From IMG/VR virus record IMGVR_UViG_3300050821_009780, positions 1 through 64,000 of that record: DNA of 64,000 nucleotides, one strand, 5' to 3'. The notes beneath the pieces are model-generated. The model made no database searches and was not told the origin of the DNA. It saw only the letters and a program-made list of their open reading frames with translations. Within the stretch, counting starts at the first letter, position 1; every line of letters starts with the position of its first letter. This DNA is from a virus. The position numbers were made by a program, and so were the translations under genes. Below, in pieces: positions 22,189 to 30,793 of this stretch.

Positions 22189-22355
22189 GGGTCCTCCGGC
22201 GAGGTGAATGATGAATTCTCCTCGCAGGTAATCGGTCCCGCGGCGGCCCGGAGCTTGCGGTCCGGGGCATCTCGCTGGTACCAGTCGCGGAACCAGGCCG
22301 GGCGGCGGCCGAGGCAGCTCGCGAGCTGCAGCAGGGTGTCCAGCAGGCCGCACAT
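22176..22355 (-). CDS. hypothetical protein, 59 aa
   Basis: ATG 22355 shares bases with the upstream TGA (TGATG). MCGLLDTLLQLASCLGRRPA followed by WFRDWYQRDAPDRKLRAAAG; the first 14 residues could be a short amphipathic or lipoprotein-like segment. Overlaps the next start by 13 nt. Function unknown. Confidence 0.55.
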   Translation of the reverse strand: MCGLLDTLLQLASCLGRRPAWFRDWYQRDAPDRKLRAAAGPITCEENSSFTSPEDPCLP

Positions 22356-22915
22356 CACGTGATGGTCTCGCCGCCGTCGGTGCCCGCGACCGTCTCGCGA
22401 TCGGGGACGGCAGCGCTGGTCCAGTTGAACTCGGTGGCGGCGACGGCATCCCCCGCGACGCCGCCCAGCACGACGGGAGCCGAGCTGTCGGTGCCGGCCG
22501 CCGTCTCGAAGCCCAGCGCAGGCACCGGGTAAGTCATGGTGTCCTGAACGTTGTACTGGACGCCGGCGGACAGGCTGGTCCAGCCCACCGTCCGGGCGAC
22601 GATCACCAGGGCCTGGAGAGAGCCGAGGGTGAGCCCGGACATCGAGGCCATCACCGTCAGCACGGCGGTGACGGCGGCGGCGAAGGCCGCTTCGGCGGTG
22701 GCCTGATTGAAGGACCCGAAGCTGCCGGCGGGGGTGAAGGTGAAGGACACGCCCATCGTCGTCTGCTGCTGATCCCACAGCAGGGAAGTGCTCACCCCGG
22801 CACCGAAGTCCATCGAGGCGCCGGTGCCCGCGGTGAACTGCGGCTGCGGGAGCCGGGCGGTGTAGTAGAGCGAGCTGACCTGGAAATCGCGCAGCGGCGG
22901 GGGCGGGAAGCTCAT
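22355..22915 (-). CDS. putative minor tail protein, 186 aa
   Basis: Soluble, beta- and Ala-rich. It starts MSFPPPPLRDFQVSSLYYTA, with TASMDFGAGVSTSLLWDQQQ-like strands. Its C-terminus carries two acidic words, AGTDSSAPVVLGG and VAGTDGGETIT, matching the GTD motif of the 1124-residue protein. This shared motif and the location support a virion role. Confidence 0.55.
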   Translation of the reverse strand: MSFPPPPLRDFQVSSLYYTARLPQPQFTAGTGASMDFGAGVSTSLLWDQQQTTMGVSFTFTPAGSFGSFNQATAEAAFAAAVTAVLTVMASMSGLTLGSLQALVIVARTVGWTSLSAGVQYNVQDTMTYPVPALGFETAAGTDSSAPVVLGGVAGDAVAATEFNWTSAAVPDRETVAGTDGGETIT

Positions 22916-23094
22916 TTCGGTGCGGGCCTCCCTCCGGGCGCTGGCGACTGCCTGAGTTTCTCCAGCTCGGCCCTGGCCGTCGCCAGCTCCTGCTCCAGCT
23001 GCTCCACCCCGGCGGAGAGCAGCGCGCTCTCCGCCATGAGATCGGCCATCCGGGTCTTCAGCTTGTCGATTACCCGCATGGGGTCAACGTTCAT
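22912..23094 (-). CDS. coiled-coil hypothetical protein, 60 aa
   Basis: ATG 23094 (MNVDPMRVIDKLKTRMADLM) with GGAAGG upstream. One long heptad helix, then a Pro/Gly tail. The 4-nt overlap with the next gene shows coupling. Possibly a fibre chaperone or trimerisation partner; unproven. Confidence 0.6.
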   Translation of the reverse strand: MNVDPMRVIDKLKTRMADLMAESALLSAGVEQLEQELATARAELEKLRQSPAPGGRPAPK

Positions 23095-23119
23095 TCCCGC
23101 CTGCTTCCCTTCCGTAAAA

Positions 23120-26100
23120 TCACGTCGTGCCCAGCGCCGCCGCGATGGCGTTGATGACGTGGAGCACGTTGTTCCCGTAGGCCGTGCCGTCGGCAATCGG
23201 GGCCCCGGCGATGGCGGGGGCCTTGAACCCGCCGTCGGCCTCGCAGATCCCGGTGACGTGGAGGGAATCGAACCCGTCGATGCCGCCGGCGCCGCCGAGG
23301 CCGCCGTCGAACTCCCCGCTGCCGGTGAAGTGGCAGGAGACGAACCCGGTGACGGTGCCGCCCGCGCCGTCCCCGCTGATGCTGGAGTTCACGTAGAGGG
23401 TGCTGTTCAGCGTGGTGCTGCCGGTGACGGTGAGGCCTCCCGAGCAGGTGACGCTATCAATGCTGAGGTTCCCCGAGCAGGAAATGGAATCGCCGACGGT
23501 GATGGTGCCGCCGGTGCCGAACAGCGACGCGGTCACGTGCACGCCGCCGGAATCCCAGTAGGCGGAGTAGCTGGACGAGTTGTAGTACATGCCGACGGCG
23601 GTCCCCGACTGCGGGTAAACCCCGTTGGTCTCCACGAGCCCGTCGAACCGGCCGACGCCCGAGGTGTGGATGGACGCGGCGCTGACGCCCACCCCGGAGG
23701 CGAACGTGCCGGTGGCGAACTGGGCCGAGCTGTTGATCACCGAGGTGGAGCCGACCTGGACGCCGCCGTTGAACTGGCCGTAGCCGTCGGTCAGCAGCGC
23801 CAGGGAGCCCGAGCTTCCGAAGTGCGCCGACACGGCGCTGACGCCCACCGTCGGCGCGAACACGCCGGTAGCCAGCTGGGCGGAGCTGTTGACCACGGAG
23901 GTGGAGCCGACCTGGACGCCGCCGTCGAACTCCCCGATGCCGCTGGTGTGGATGGAGGTGAACCCGCTGATGCCGCCCGTGGAGTTCCCGCCGATGCCCC
24001 CGTTGACGGTCAGGGTGCCATCTACCTGCCCGTTCCCGCTGACGTGGAAGGACGCGGCGGTGATGCCCACCCCGGTGGCGAACACCCCGACGGCGAACTG
24101 GGCGGAGCCGTTGATCACCGTCGTGGAATCTACCTGCACGCCGTTGTCGAACTCGCCGATGCCGCTGGTGTGGATGGCCGCGGCGCCGATGCCCCCGGTG
24201 ACGCTGACGCCCCCGGCGGTCCACGACAGCACCGCAGAGCCGCCGCTGGTCAGGGTGCCGATGCCGGGGTTCGCGCCGTTGGCGGTCGCGCTGCTCAGGG
24301 TGACCGTCATCGCGGTGCTGTCGTAGGTGGACGCCGGGCCGCGGAGGATGGTCTGCATGTACTCGGTCGCCGTGTTGGGGTTGACCGTGTGGCTGACCAC
24401 CTGGCCGGAGGCGTTCTCGCTGCCGGCCCCGGTGATCATGTTGAAGACCGGGTCGAAGGCGGTGGACGACAGCTGCGCGGTGGCCGGCCCGGTGCCGCCG
24501 GGCGGGGTGTACCCGTACGCGGTGATGCCGTTCAGGTAGGGGTTGGTGTGCGGATCGGTGCCCGAGGTGGGGGTAATGGAGATAGCCAGGTCGCCGGCGG
24601 CGGGGGTGCTGCTGTAGAAGAACTCCCCGGCGGCGTTCTCCAGCCAGTTGGTGCCCACGAAGGTGGAGCCGCTGAACGTGGCGGCGGTGACCGTGGTGGC
24701 ATCGATGATGCCAGCCACCACGATGCCGGACACCAGCCGGTCAGCGGTAACGGACCCGGCAACGATGCTGGCGCCCTCGATGGTGCCGGCCTCGATGATC
24801 CCGCCGTTGACCGGGCTGAAGAGGCGCACCTCGGTGGCGTACAGCACGGTGCCGTTGGGCGGGACGGACGGCAGGGTGCAGAAGACCAGCCCGGAGACGG
24901 TCCCGGCAGGGGCCAGGGAAAGGGTGCTGATCTGCGTCCACGCGCTGGCGGTGACGGTGTTGGTGGTGCTTCCGGCACCGAGCGAGGCACCGGTGGCGTC
25001 GTACCAGTCGATGCCGACCCCGACGGAGGTCATCGCGGTGAACACCCACGCGGTGACCAGGTAGTACTGCCCGGCGGTGACCGGGAACTTCGCGGTGCCG
25101 TAGAAGGACGGCCCGGCGGAGGTGCCGTCGGTGACGATCTCGACGGCGGACGGGAACGGGGCGCCGGCGGGCGGGCTGGTGGTGCCGGAGATGGTGCTGC
25201 CGTAGGAGTCCCACCCGGTGGTGTCCCCGCCGGCGAAGTAGACGTTCTGGTTGACCAGGTTGCCGACCGCCAGCAGGTCGGCGCTGATGGTCCGGGCGGC
25301 AATCTGCCCGGCGGTGATGGTGTTCGCGGCGATCTGCGACGCGGTGATGGTGTTCGCGGCGATCTGCGACGCGGTGACGGACAGCGCCGCAATCGCGTTG
25401 GTGCCGAACTGGTAGGGCACCCAGGCGGCACCGTTCCACTGCTTCAGCTCGTTGCCGTTGGACCCGTCGTACCACAGGTCGTTGAGGTGCGGGCTGCCCG
25501 GCGCGAAGCTGGAGAAGGTGGCGTTGGCGACGGTGAACGACAGCTGGCCCTGGCCGATGGACCCGGCGGGGATGTTCTGCGTGACGCTGGTCGGGCTGCC
25601 GGCCTGCTGCGCGCTGGGCGGGGACAGGATGCCGGCGTCGTTCTCCGCCAGCAGCACGATGTAGTAGGCGGTCCCGGAGTTCAGCTGCATGATGGTGATG
25701 TTGCCGGGCCGGGACAGGGTGGCCTGCAGCGTGGCGGCGGACGGGGTGAACCCGCTGGTGGTGGAGGCGTGCACCTGGACGTGCAGGAAATCGAGCATCG
25801 GCTCGCTGCCGAGCCCGAAGCCGGTGCCGCCGAGCAACCCGTCCCAGGCGACGTTGACGCCGAGGAGGGTGCTGGAGACCAGCGGCGGGTCGGGAGCGAG
25901 CGGCGGCGGCGAGTTGTAGCTGCGGGTGGTAATGCTGCCGTCGCCCTGCGTGCCGGAGATGATCCTGGTGGTGCCAGACCCGTCCATGATGGCGGTGCCG
26001 CCGGGGCCGACCACGGTGGTGCCGCCGGTCGCCGTGGAGCTGCTGCCGAACGCGGAGTTGTAGATGTAGAAGTCGGTGACGCACAGCGGGTTGCCGACCA

Positions 26101-28744
26101 CGGCGGTGTACGGCCCGATGAACAGGTTGCCCTGGGTGGCCCCGGCCGGGGCGGTGACCCCGAGGGTGAGCTGCTGCCAGGCGGACGCCGCGACGGTGCC
26201 GGGCACCGTGACGGTGCTGAGGAACTGGCCGTGCGCGTTGTACCAGTCCACCCGGCTGGTGACGCGCATATCGGACTGGGCGGCGAGGTAGACGTAGGCG
26301 GTGACGCCGTAGGCGGTGCCCGGCACCAGCCCGGAGACGGTCGGGACCCCCGCCGACACCTGCGTGGTGAGGTAGACGTTGGCCGCCGGCCCGGAGGGGT
26401 TCAGGAAGGCGGCGTAGGCGGCGGGGACGCCCGCCGGGGCGGAGCCGGCCGGGACCACCGCCAGGGTGCCGTTCTGCGCCGCCCAGCCCGAGGAGGAGCC
26501 GCCCGGGAACGCGTAGTTTGCGTTGAGCGGGCCGGGGCTGCTGGCCGCCGCGCTGACGGACACCCCGCCGGGGCCGACCACGGTGGCCCCGCCGAACCCG
26601 CCGATGCCCAGGTTGACGACCTCCCCGGAGACCGGGTCCACCGACCCGGCGGGCACCCACTGGCCGGTCAGCGAGTTGTACACCATCGGGGCGCCGGTGC
26701 CCCCGGAGGTGCCCAGGTAGCCGTAGGTCTCGGTGAACACGGTCGGGGTGACGTTGGAGCTGGCGTTGTCCGCGACCGCCGTGGTGCCGGGGGCGGCGAC
26801 GAACCCGCCGCCCATCTTGGTCTGGATGTAGGTGAGCCGCTGCTGCAGCCACTGCAGGTAGGAGACGAGCACCAGCTCGTGCGTCTCGACGCCGTTGGAG
26901 TCGATGCTGACGGTGATGCCGACCACCCGCACCGCGTCCACGGCGGTGTAGTCCGGGCGCTCCAGGCCGACCCAGTCCCCGACGTTGAAGTCGCGGAAGA
27001 CGGTGCGGCCCGGCTGGTTCGGGGTGATCTGCAGGGTCCAGGTGAGGATCTCGTCGGCGTTGGCCTCGACGGCGGCCTCGGCGACGACCTCCAGATCCAG
27101 CTCGGTCACCTGGGCGGCGGCCTGCACCCACGCCTCGCGCTGCTTCCACTCGCTGATGGAGGTGGAATCGCTGGCGACGATGGTGCGCCCGTCGGCGTTG
27201 ATGGCGGCGACCAGGTTGGCTATCTGGTTGCGGGCGCGCTGCCGCTGCTTGGCGGTCTCCCCGCCGGCCTCGTAGAACCGCACGTAGGCGCTGCGGTCGT
27301 AGCCGAGGGTGACGTTGGTTTGGTTGGGGGTGACGGGGGCCGGGATGCCGATCAGCAGCTCGAACCCGGGGGTCATCATCCAATCCGCGTCGATGGTGGC
27401 GGCCTGCCCCTGCAGCAGCGCGTACAGGGTGGTGCCGTTCTGGATCTGCACCGAGACGCTGTCGGTCCACGGGCTGCCGTAGCTGTCGTGGGCGGTGGTC
27501 GCCTTGGTGCCGACCCAGGGGATGGTGCCGCGGGCCTTGGCGGCGGCCAGGGTCTGCAGCCACGTGCTCATGACGGGGGTGTTCAGGTAGACGGGGCCGC
27601 CGAGCGAGCTGACCACCTCGGCGGAGTTGATGCTGGTGACGGTGGCGTACTCGGTGGTGGTGCCGCCGTAGGCGGCGGCGAAGTACGCCCCGACGGAGCT
27701 GGGCGTCCACTCGGCGGTGACCGTCCACACCTTGGTCCAGGTCTGCCCGTCGGGGCTGGTCCAGAAGCTGAAGACGCCGCCGGCCTCGGTGATCTGCCAG
27801 TTGCTGTAGTTGCTGGTGGAGCCCTGCACGGACGTGTACTGCGCGGCGGAGGCGATGGTGTGGGCGATGGTGGCGTTGGGGCCCTTGTACTGCGCGTAGA
27901 AGCTGCTGCCGCTCAGCCCCATCATCACGTAGTAGCCGGAGCCGGAGGTGTCCTCCAGGTACATCTGGGTGACCTGGCTGCCGTTGAGCACCTTGTTCAG
28001 CGCATCGGGGCTGATGATGGGCGTCACCTGGGCGGAGAACACCGACTGGGTCAGGTCCCAGGCGGTGGAGCCGAGCACGGTGCCGCCGCTGGTGGCCTTG
28101 AGCTGCACCGACCCGGCGGGGTTGATGGACACCGGCCCGCTGATGGCGTTCCACAGCCCGGTGTCGATGACGTAGTTCCCGTTGACGTCTACCTCGTCGA
28201 AGCTGTCCACCAGCGCGTCGGTCTTGTAGACGATGCTGATGGGGAAGCCGGTCGGCATGGCCGACGCCCAGCCGAGCATCGCGCTGGTATCGGGTCCGGT
28301 GGTGGTAGCCAGCCGCTGCTCGCCCTGCTGGACGAGCTGCTCGGTGACGGTCTCCCCGAGCCACTCGAACCGCAGCACGCCGTCCTGCCACACCTGCCAG
28401 CAGTGCTCGGCGTCGAACAGGTAGTGCGCGGGGTGGGTGCCGGCCGAGTCGGTGACGGTGGTGGTCTTCCACCACGGGTCGTCCAGGGCCAGCACGAGGG
28501 TACCGGACCCCTGGGTGCCCTCCGCCTCGCTGTTGAGCATGACGGAGAAGGTGTTGCTGTTCCACAGCCGGTGCGGCACCCAGCACAGCACGGTGCTGTA
28601 GTCCACGGCGCTGATGACGCGCATCTCCCAGCCGGTGCCTGGGGTGGGCGGGGGCGGGCCCAGCGGGCCGCCGGGAGCTCCGGGGGTGCCGGGCTTCAGG
28701 ACGCAGGTGCCGAATGCCTCGGGAATCAGGGACTTAATGGGCAC
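23120..28744 (-). CDS. large tail-tip/fibre protein, 1874 aa
   Basis: The N-terminal ~620 residues resemble siphovirus tail-tip hub proteins of the ReqiPepy6 gp37 type (WQVWQDGVLRFEWLGETVTE; GYDRSAYVRFYEAG; FNVGDWVGLERPDYTAVDAV). Then follow two CBM4-like sandwich modules (around 760-900 and 1170-1310), an Fn3-like domain (about 955-1055) and the fibre heptads QIAANTITASQIAANT (about 1125-1150). A C-terminal third has beta repeats of the form IHTSGIGEFDGGVQVGSTSV. It probably forms the tail tip and central fibre and binds cell-wall glycan. ATG 28744 overlaps the previous stop. Hub and fibre are fused in one chain. Confidence 0.75.
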   Translation of the reverse strand: MPIKSLIPEAFGTCVLKPGTPGAPGGPLGPPPPTPGTGWEMRVISAVDYSTVLCWVPHRLWNSNTFSVMLNSEAEGTQGSGTLVLALDDPWWKTTTVTDSAGTHPAHYLFDAEHCWQVWQDGVLRFEWLGETVTEQLVQQGEQRLATTTGPDTSAMLGWASAMPTGFPISIVYKTDALVDSFDEVDVNGNYVIDTGLWNAISGPVSINPAGSVQLKATSGGTVLGSTAWDLTQSVFSAQVTPIISPDALNKVLNGSQVTQMYLEDTSGSGYYVMMGLSGSSFYAQYKGPNATIAHTIASAAQYTSVQGSTSNYSNWQITEAGGVFSFWTSPDGQTWTKVWTVTAEWTPSSVGAYFAAAYGGTTTEYATVTSINSAEVVSSLGGPVYLNTPVMSTWLQTLAAAKARGTIPWVGTKATTAHDSYGSPWTDSVSVQIQNGTTLYALLQGQAATIDADWMMTPGFELLIGIPAPVTPNQTNVTLGYDRSAYVRFYEAGGETAKQRQRARNQIANLVAAINADGRTIVASDSTSISEWKQREAWVQAAAQVTELDLEVVAEAAVEANADEILTWTLQITPNQPGRTVFRDFNVGDWVGLERPDYTAVDAVRVVGITVSIDSNGVETHELVLVSYLQWLQQRLTYIQTKMGGGFVAAPGTTAVADNASSNVTPTVFTETYGYLGTSGGTGAPMVYNSLTGQWVPAGSVDPVSGEVVNLGIGGFGGATVVGPGGVSVSAAASSPGPLNANYAFPGGSSSGWAAQNGTLAVVPAGSAPAGVPAAYAAFLNPSGPAANVYLTTQVSAGVPTVSGLVPGTAYGVTAYVYLAAQSDMRVTSRVDWYNAHGQFLSTVTVPGTVAASAWQQLTLGVTAPAGATQGNLFIGPYTAVVGNPLCVTDFYIYNSAFGSSSTATGGTTVVGPGGTAIMDGSGTTRIISGTQGDGSITTRSYNSPPPLAPDPPLVSSTLLGVNVAWDGLLGGTGFGLGSEPMLDFLHVQVHASTTSGFTPSAATLQATLSRPGNITIMQLNSGTAYYIVLLAENDAGILSPPSAQQAGSPTSVTQNIPAGSIGQGQLSFTVANATFSSFAPGSPHLNDLWYDGSNGNELKQWNGAAWVPYQFGTNAIAALSVTASQIAANTITASQIAANTITAGQIAARTISADLLAVGNLVNQNVYFAGGDTTGWDSYGSTISGTTSPPAGAPFPSAVEIVTDGTSAGPSFYGTAKFPVTAGQYYLVTAWVFTAMTSVGVGIDWYDATGASLGAGSTTNTVTASAWTQISTLSLAPAGTVSGLVFCTLPSVPPNGTVLYATEVRLFSPVNGGIIEAGTIEGASIVAGSVTADRLVSGIVVAGIIDATTVTAATFSGSTFVGTNWLENAAGEFFYSSTPAAGDLAISITPTSGTDPHTNPYLNGITAYGYTPPGGTGPATAQLSSTAFDPVFNMITGAGSENASGQVVSHTVNPNTATEYMQTILRGPASTYDSTAMTVTLSSATANGANPGIGTLTSGGSAVLSWTAGGVSVTGGIGAAAIHTSGIGEFDNGVQVDSTTVINGSAQFAVGVFATGVGITAASFHVSGNGQVDGTLTVNGGIGGNSTGGISGFTSIHTSGIGEFDGGVQVGSTSVVNSSAQLATGVFAPTVGVSAVSAHFGSSGSLALLTDGYGQFNGGVQVGSTSVINSSAQFATGTFASGVGVSAASIHTSGVGRFDGLVETNGVYPQSGTAVGMYYNSSSYSAYWDSGGVHVTASLFGTGGTITVGDSISCSGNLSIDSVTCSGGLTVTGSTTLNSTLYVNSSISGDGAGGTVTGFVSCHFTGSGEFDGGLGGAGGIDGFDSLHVTGICEADGGFKAPAIAGAPIADGTAYGNNVLHVINAIAAALGTT

Positions 28745-28916
28745 GCCGCATCACCGCCCCGGTCGGCACCTTGTTGCGCTGCTGCGGCCCCGGCTCGGGG
28801 TGCGGGAGCGGCGGCGGGGCGGCGGGGTACGGGATGTGGTCCCGCCCGGTGTGCAGCCGGGCGAATCCCTCGGTGCCGACAGCCGTGTCGCTGTCGCTGA
28901 CGGTGCGGCGGGCCAC
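28734..28916 (-). CDS. small virion-associated protein, 60 aa
   Basis: Basic and Pro-rich (YPAAPPPLPHPEPGPQQRNK), starting ARRTVSDSDTAVGTEGFARL, which carries the DSD...GT motif seen in several other structural proteins of this phage. Its start abuts the previous stop and its end overlaps the tail-tip gene. Function unknown. Confidence 0.55.
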   Translation of the reverse strand: MARRTVSDSDTAVGTEGFARLHTGRDHIPYPAAPPPLPHPEPGPQQRNKVPTGAVMRRAH

Positions 28917-29846
28917 TTAGCTGACCCCGTAAAGCGACAGTACCGTCCCGGCCTGGAAGTACAGCCCACCCGGTGCCGTGAGGGTGAGCGAGGTGATCGC
29001 GGCGGCGGAGGCGGGGTGGAACCAGCCGCTGCGGGTCCGCATGTCCACGAACGCGGAGGACCCGTCTCCGGCCCCGGAATTGGAGGTGAACGACTTGTCG
29101 AAGGTGGCGGAGGTGTAGTTGGGGATGAGCGCCCAGCCGCCGCCTGCGTTGGACGCGGCCCCGGACTCGCTCGCGGCCAGCCGCAGCATAGGCCAGCCGG
29201 TCATCGCGTAGCCGCTGTTGGTCCCGCTGACCAGCGTCCCGGTGCCGGCCCCGGACACGTTGGTGACGAACTGCTCGACGTAGGAGTACACGGCGGCGGT
29301 GGACCCGTTGACGGTGACGGTGATGTCGTCGGACTGCAGCGAGGTCTCGGTGAACTTGCCCTGCGCCATGATCATGAGGTGGCTGTAGGTGCCGGGGATC
29401 GCGGACCAGTTGACTGACGATGTGGTCGAGTTGGCCAGCACGTTCTCATCGAGCGCGGCGACGATGGCGGTGGCCCACGCCCCGGCAGGCAGCCCATGGG
29501 CACCGGACGCGGACCCGGACAGCGCCTCGTGCTGCCGGGAGAGGGTCACGTCCTCGGCGGTGATGTAGTGCGCAACCACGGCGCTGGTACTGTGCGCCTG
29601 CCCGAGAGTTCCGTCCCAGGCACGGACGATGGTCCACGGGGTGCCGGAGGTGCCGTTGCCGGCGGTGACCTTGACAATCTCCTCGGTGGACAGCCCCTGG
29701 TCAATGACCAGCTTGAAGGGGAACGAGCCGGGGTAGTTGGTCGGCGTAGCGGCCAGGTACAGGGAGGTGCCGGAGTTGGTGATCCCGCCCGTGTTGCCGA
29801 CGACGCCCGGGACTGCGGTATTGCTGTAGTAGTATGCCTGGCTCAC
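28917..29846 (-). CDS. minor tail protein, 309 aa
   Basis: GTG 29846 after GAGGAGG. The first ~110 residues (FKLVIDQGLSTEEIVKVTAG, TIVRAWDGTLGQAHSTSAVV) match a common N-terminal module of actinophage adsorption fibres. A hinge with SRQHEALSGSASGAHGLPAG leads to a jelly-roll-like C-terminus (YSHLMIMAQGKFTETSLQSD; GLYFQAGTVLSLYGVS). Likely a receptor-binding fibre or tip component. Confidence 0.7.
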   Translation of the reverse strand: MSQAYYYSNTAVPGVVGNTGGITNSGTSLYLAATPTNYPGSFPFKLVIDQGLSTEEIVKVTAGNGTSGTPWTIVRAWDGTLGQAHSTSAVVAHYITAEDVTLSRQHEALSGSASGAHGLPAGAWATAIVAALDENVLANSTTSSVNWSAIPGTYSHLMIMAQGKFTETSLQSDDITVTVNGSTAAVYSYVEQFVTNVSGAGTGTLVSGTNSGYAMTGWPMLRLAASESGAASNAGGGWALIPNYTSATFDKSFTSNSGAGDGSSAFVDMRTRSGWFHPASAAAITSLTLTAPGGLYFQAGTVLSLYGVS

Positions 29847-29906
29847 GGCAGCGGCCTCCTCATGGTCCTCTCCGGGACTCTGGAGGAGTAATCGGGCCTG
29901 CCGGGC

Positions 29907-30788
29907 CTACGAGTACGCATCACACCAGTTGAACGTGGCGGTGCCGGCCGACACCGTGATGGCGTTGCTGCCGCTCACCAGCGCCATCCACAGCCGCGAG
30001 CCGGCGTGCGAGAAGTAGCGGACCTGGTTGGCCGAGCCGGCGTCGATCACGGTCTGGTTGAGTATGTCCACCGTGACCGGGAAGAACGGCCCGGACGCGA
30101 CGGTGAAGGAGCAGCCCGCCGTGACGTTGGTGACGGTGCAGGGGGCGCTGACCTGGACGTTGAAGGCGTTGACGGCACTGGGCCAGCCCTCGCCGACGAC
30201 GCCCTCGCCGAGCGCGGTGATGCTCCCGGACGTGACAACGCTCTGCGACTGCTGCGTCCCGTAGAAGTAGGGGTCGGCCAGCAGCAGGTCCACGCTGAAC
30301 GCGGCGTTGGTGCGCCCGTTCATGGTCAGGTCCATGGACCCGGCAATCTCCGCCATGGCGGTGGAGGTGACCAGGGTCGCGGTGCCGCCCTGCTTGAAGT
30401 ACCAGTTGCGCTTCAGCTGCCCCTGCACCGACCCGGAGGCGCCGCGGGAGAAGAACAGCGCGCGCAGCTGCTGGATGTTGGAGTTGAACGCGAGCCGGGG
30501 GTCGTTGCCCGAGGGGTAGCTGCCGCTGCTGCCGCCGAAGCCCTGCCCGTCGGCCCACATGGTCAGGGTGACGGTGCGCGCATCGGGGAACTTCGGGGAG
30601 TAGGACTGGCCGGCCCGGTACGGGACGGCGATGTTCTGGCCGCGCAGCACCGGGAGGCCGAACCGGCTTCCTCCCATCGTGCTGATGTTCCAGGCCCCGT
30701 GGGGGTCCTGCAGCGGGGTCCCGTTGAAGTACCACAGCTCGGCCGGGTTGGACCAGGCGGTCTGGCTCGGCGGGTTGTAGACGGGCAC
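29907..30788 (-). CDS. distal tail protein (Dit-like)
   Basis: 293 residues directly downstream of the tape measure, the standard place for the distal tail protein. NPAELWYFNGTPLQDPHGAW and GQNIAVPYRAGQSYSPKFPD, then TVTLTMWADG, are typical of the N-terminal ring domain. A variable galectin-like C-terminal half follows (TVTNVTAGCSFTVASGPFFP). It connects the tail tube to the tip. Confidence 0.75.
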   Translation of the reverse strand: MPVYNPPSQTAWSNPAELWYFNGTPLQDPHGAWNISTMGGSRFGLPVLRGQNIAVPYRAGQSYSPKFPDARTVTLTMWADGQGFGGSSGSYPSGNDPRLAFNSNIQQLRALFFSRGASGSVQGQLKRNWYFKQGGTATLVTSTAMAEIAGSMDLTMNGRTNAAFSVDLLLADPYFYGTQQSQSVVTSGSITALGEGVVGEGWPSAVNAFNVQVSAPCTVTNVTAGCSFTVASGPFFPVTVDILNQTVIDAGSANQVRYFSHAGSRLWMALVSGSNAITVSAGTATFNWCDAYS

Positions 30789-30793
30789 TCAGC

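Noticed and set aside
23036-28900. 1954-codon plus-strand ORF opposite the tail-tip gene
   Set aside because: Antisense shadow with Gly/Val/Arg bias and no ribosome-binding site; the minus-strand frame has clear tail-tip, CBM and fibre modules.
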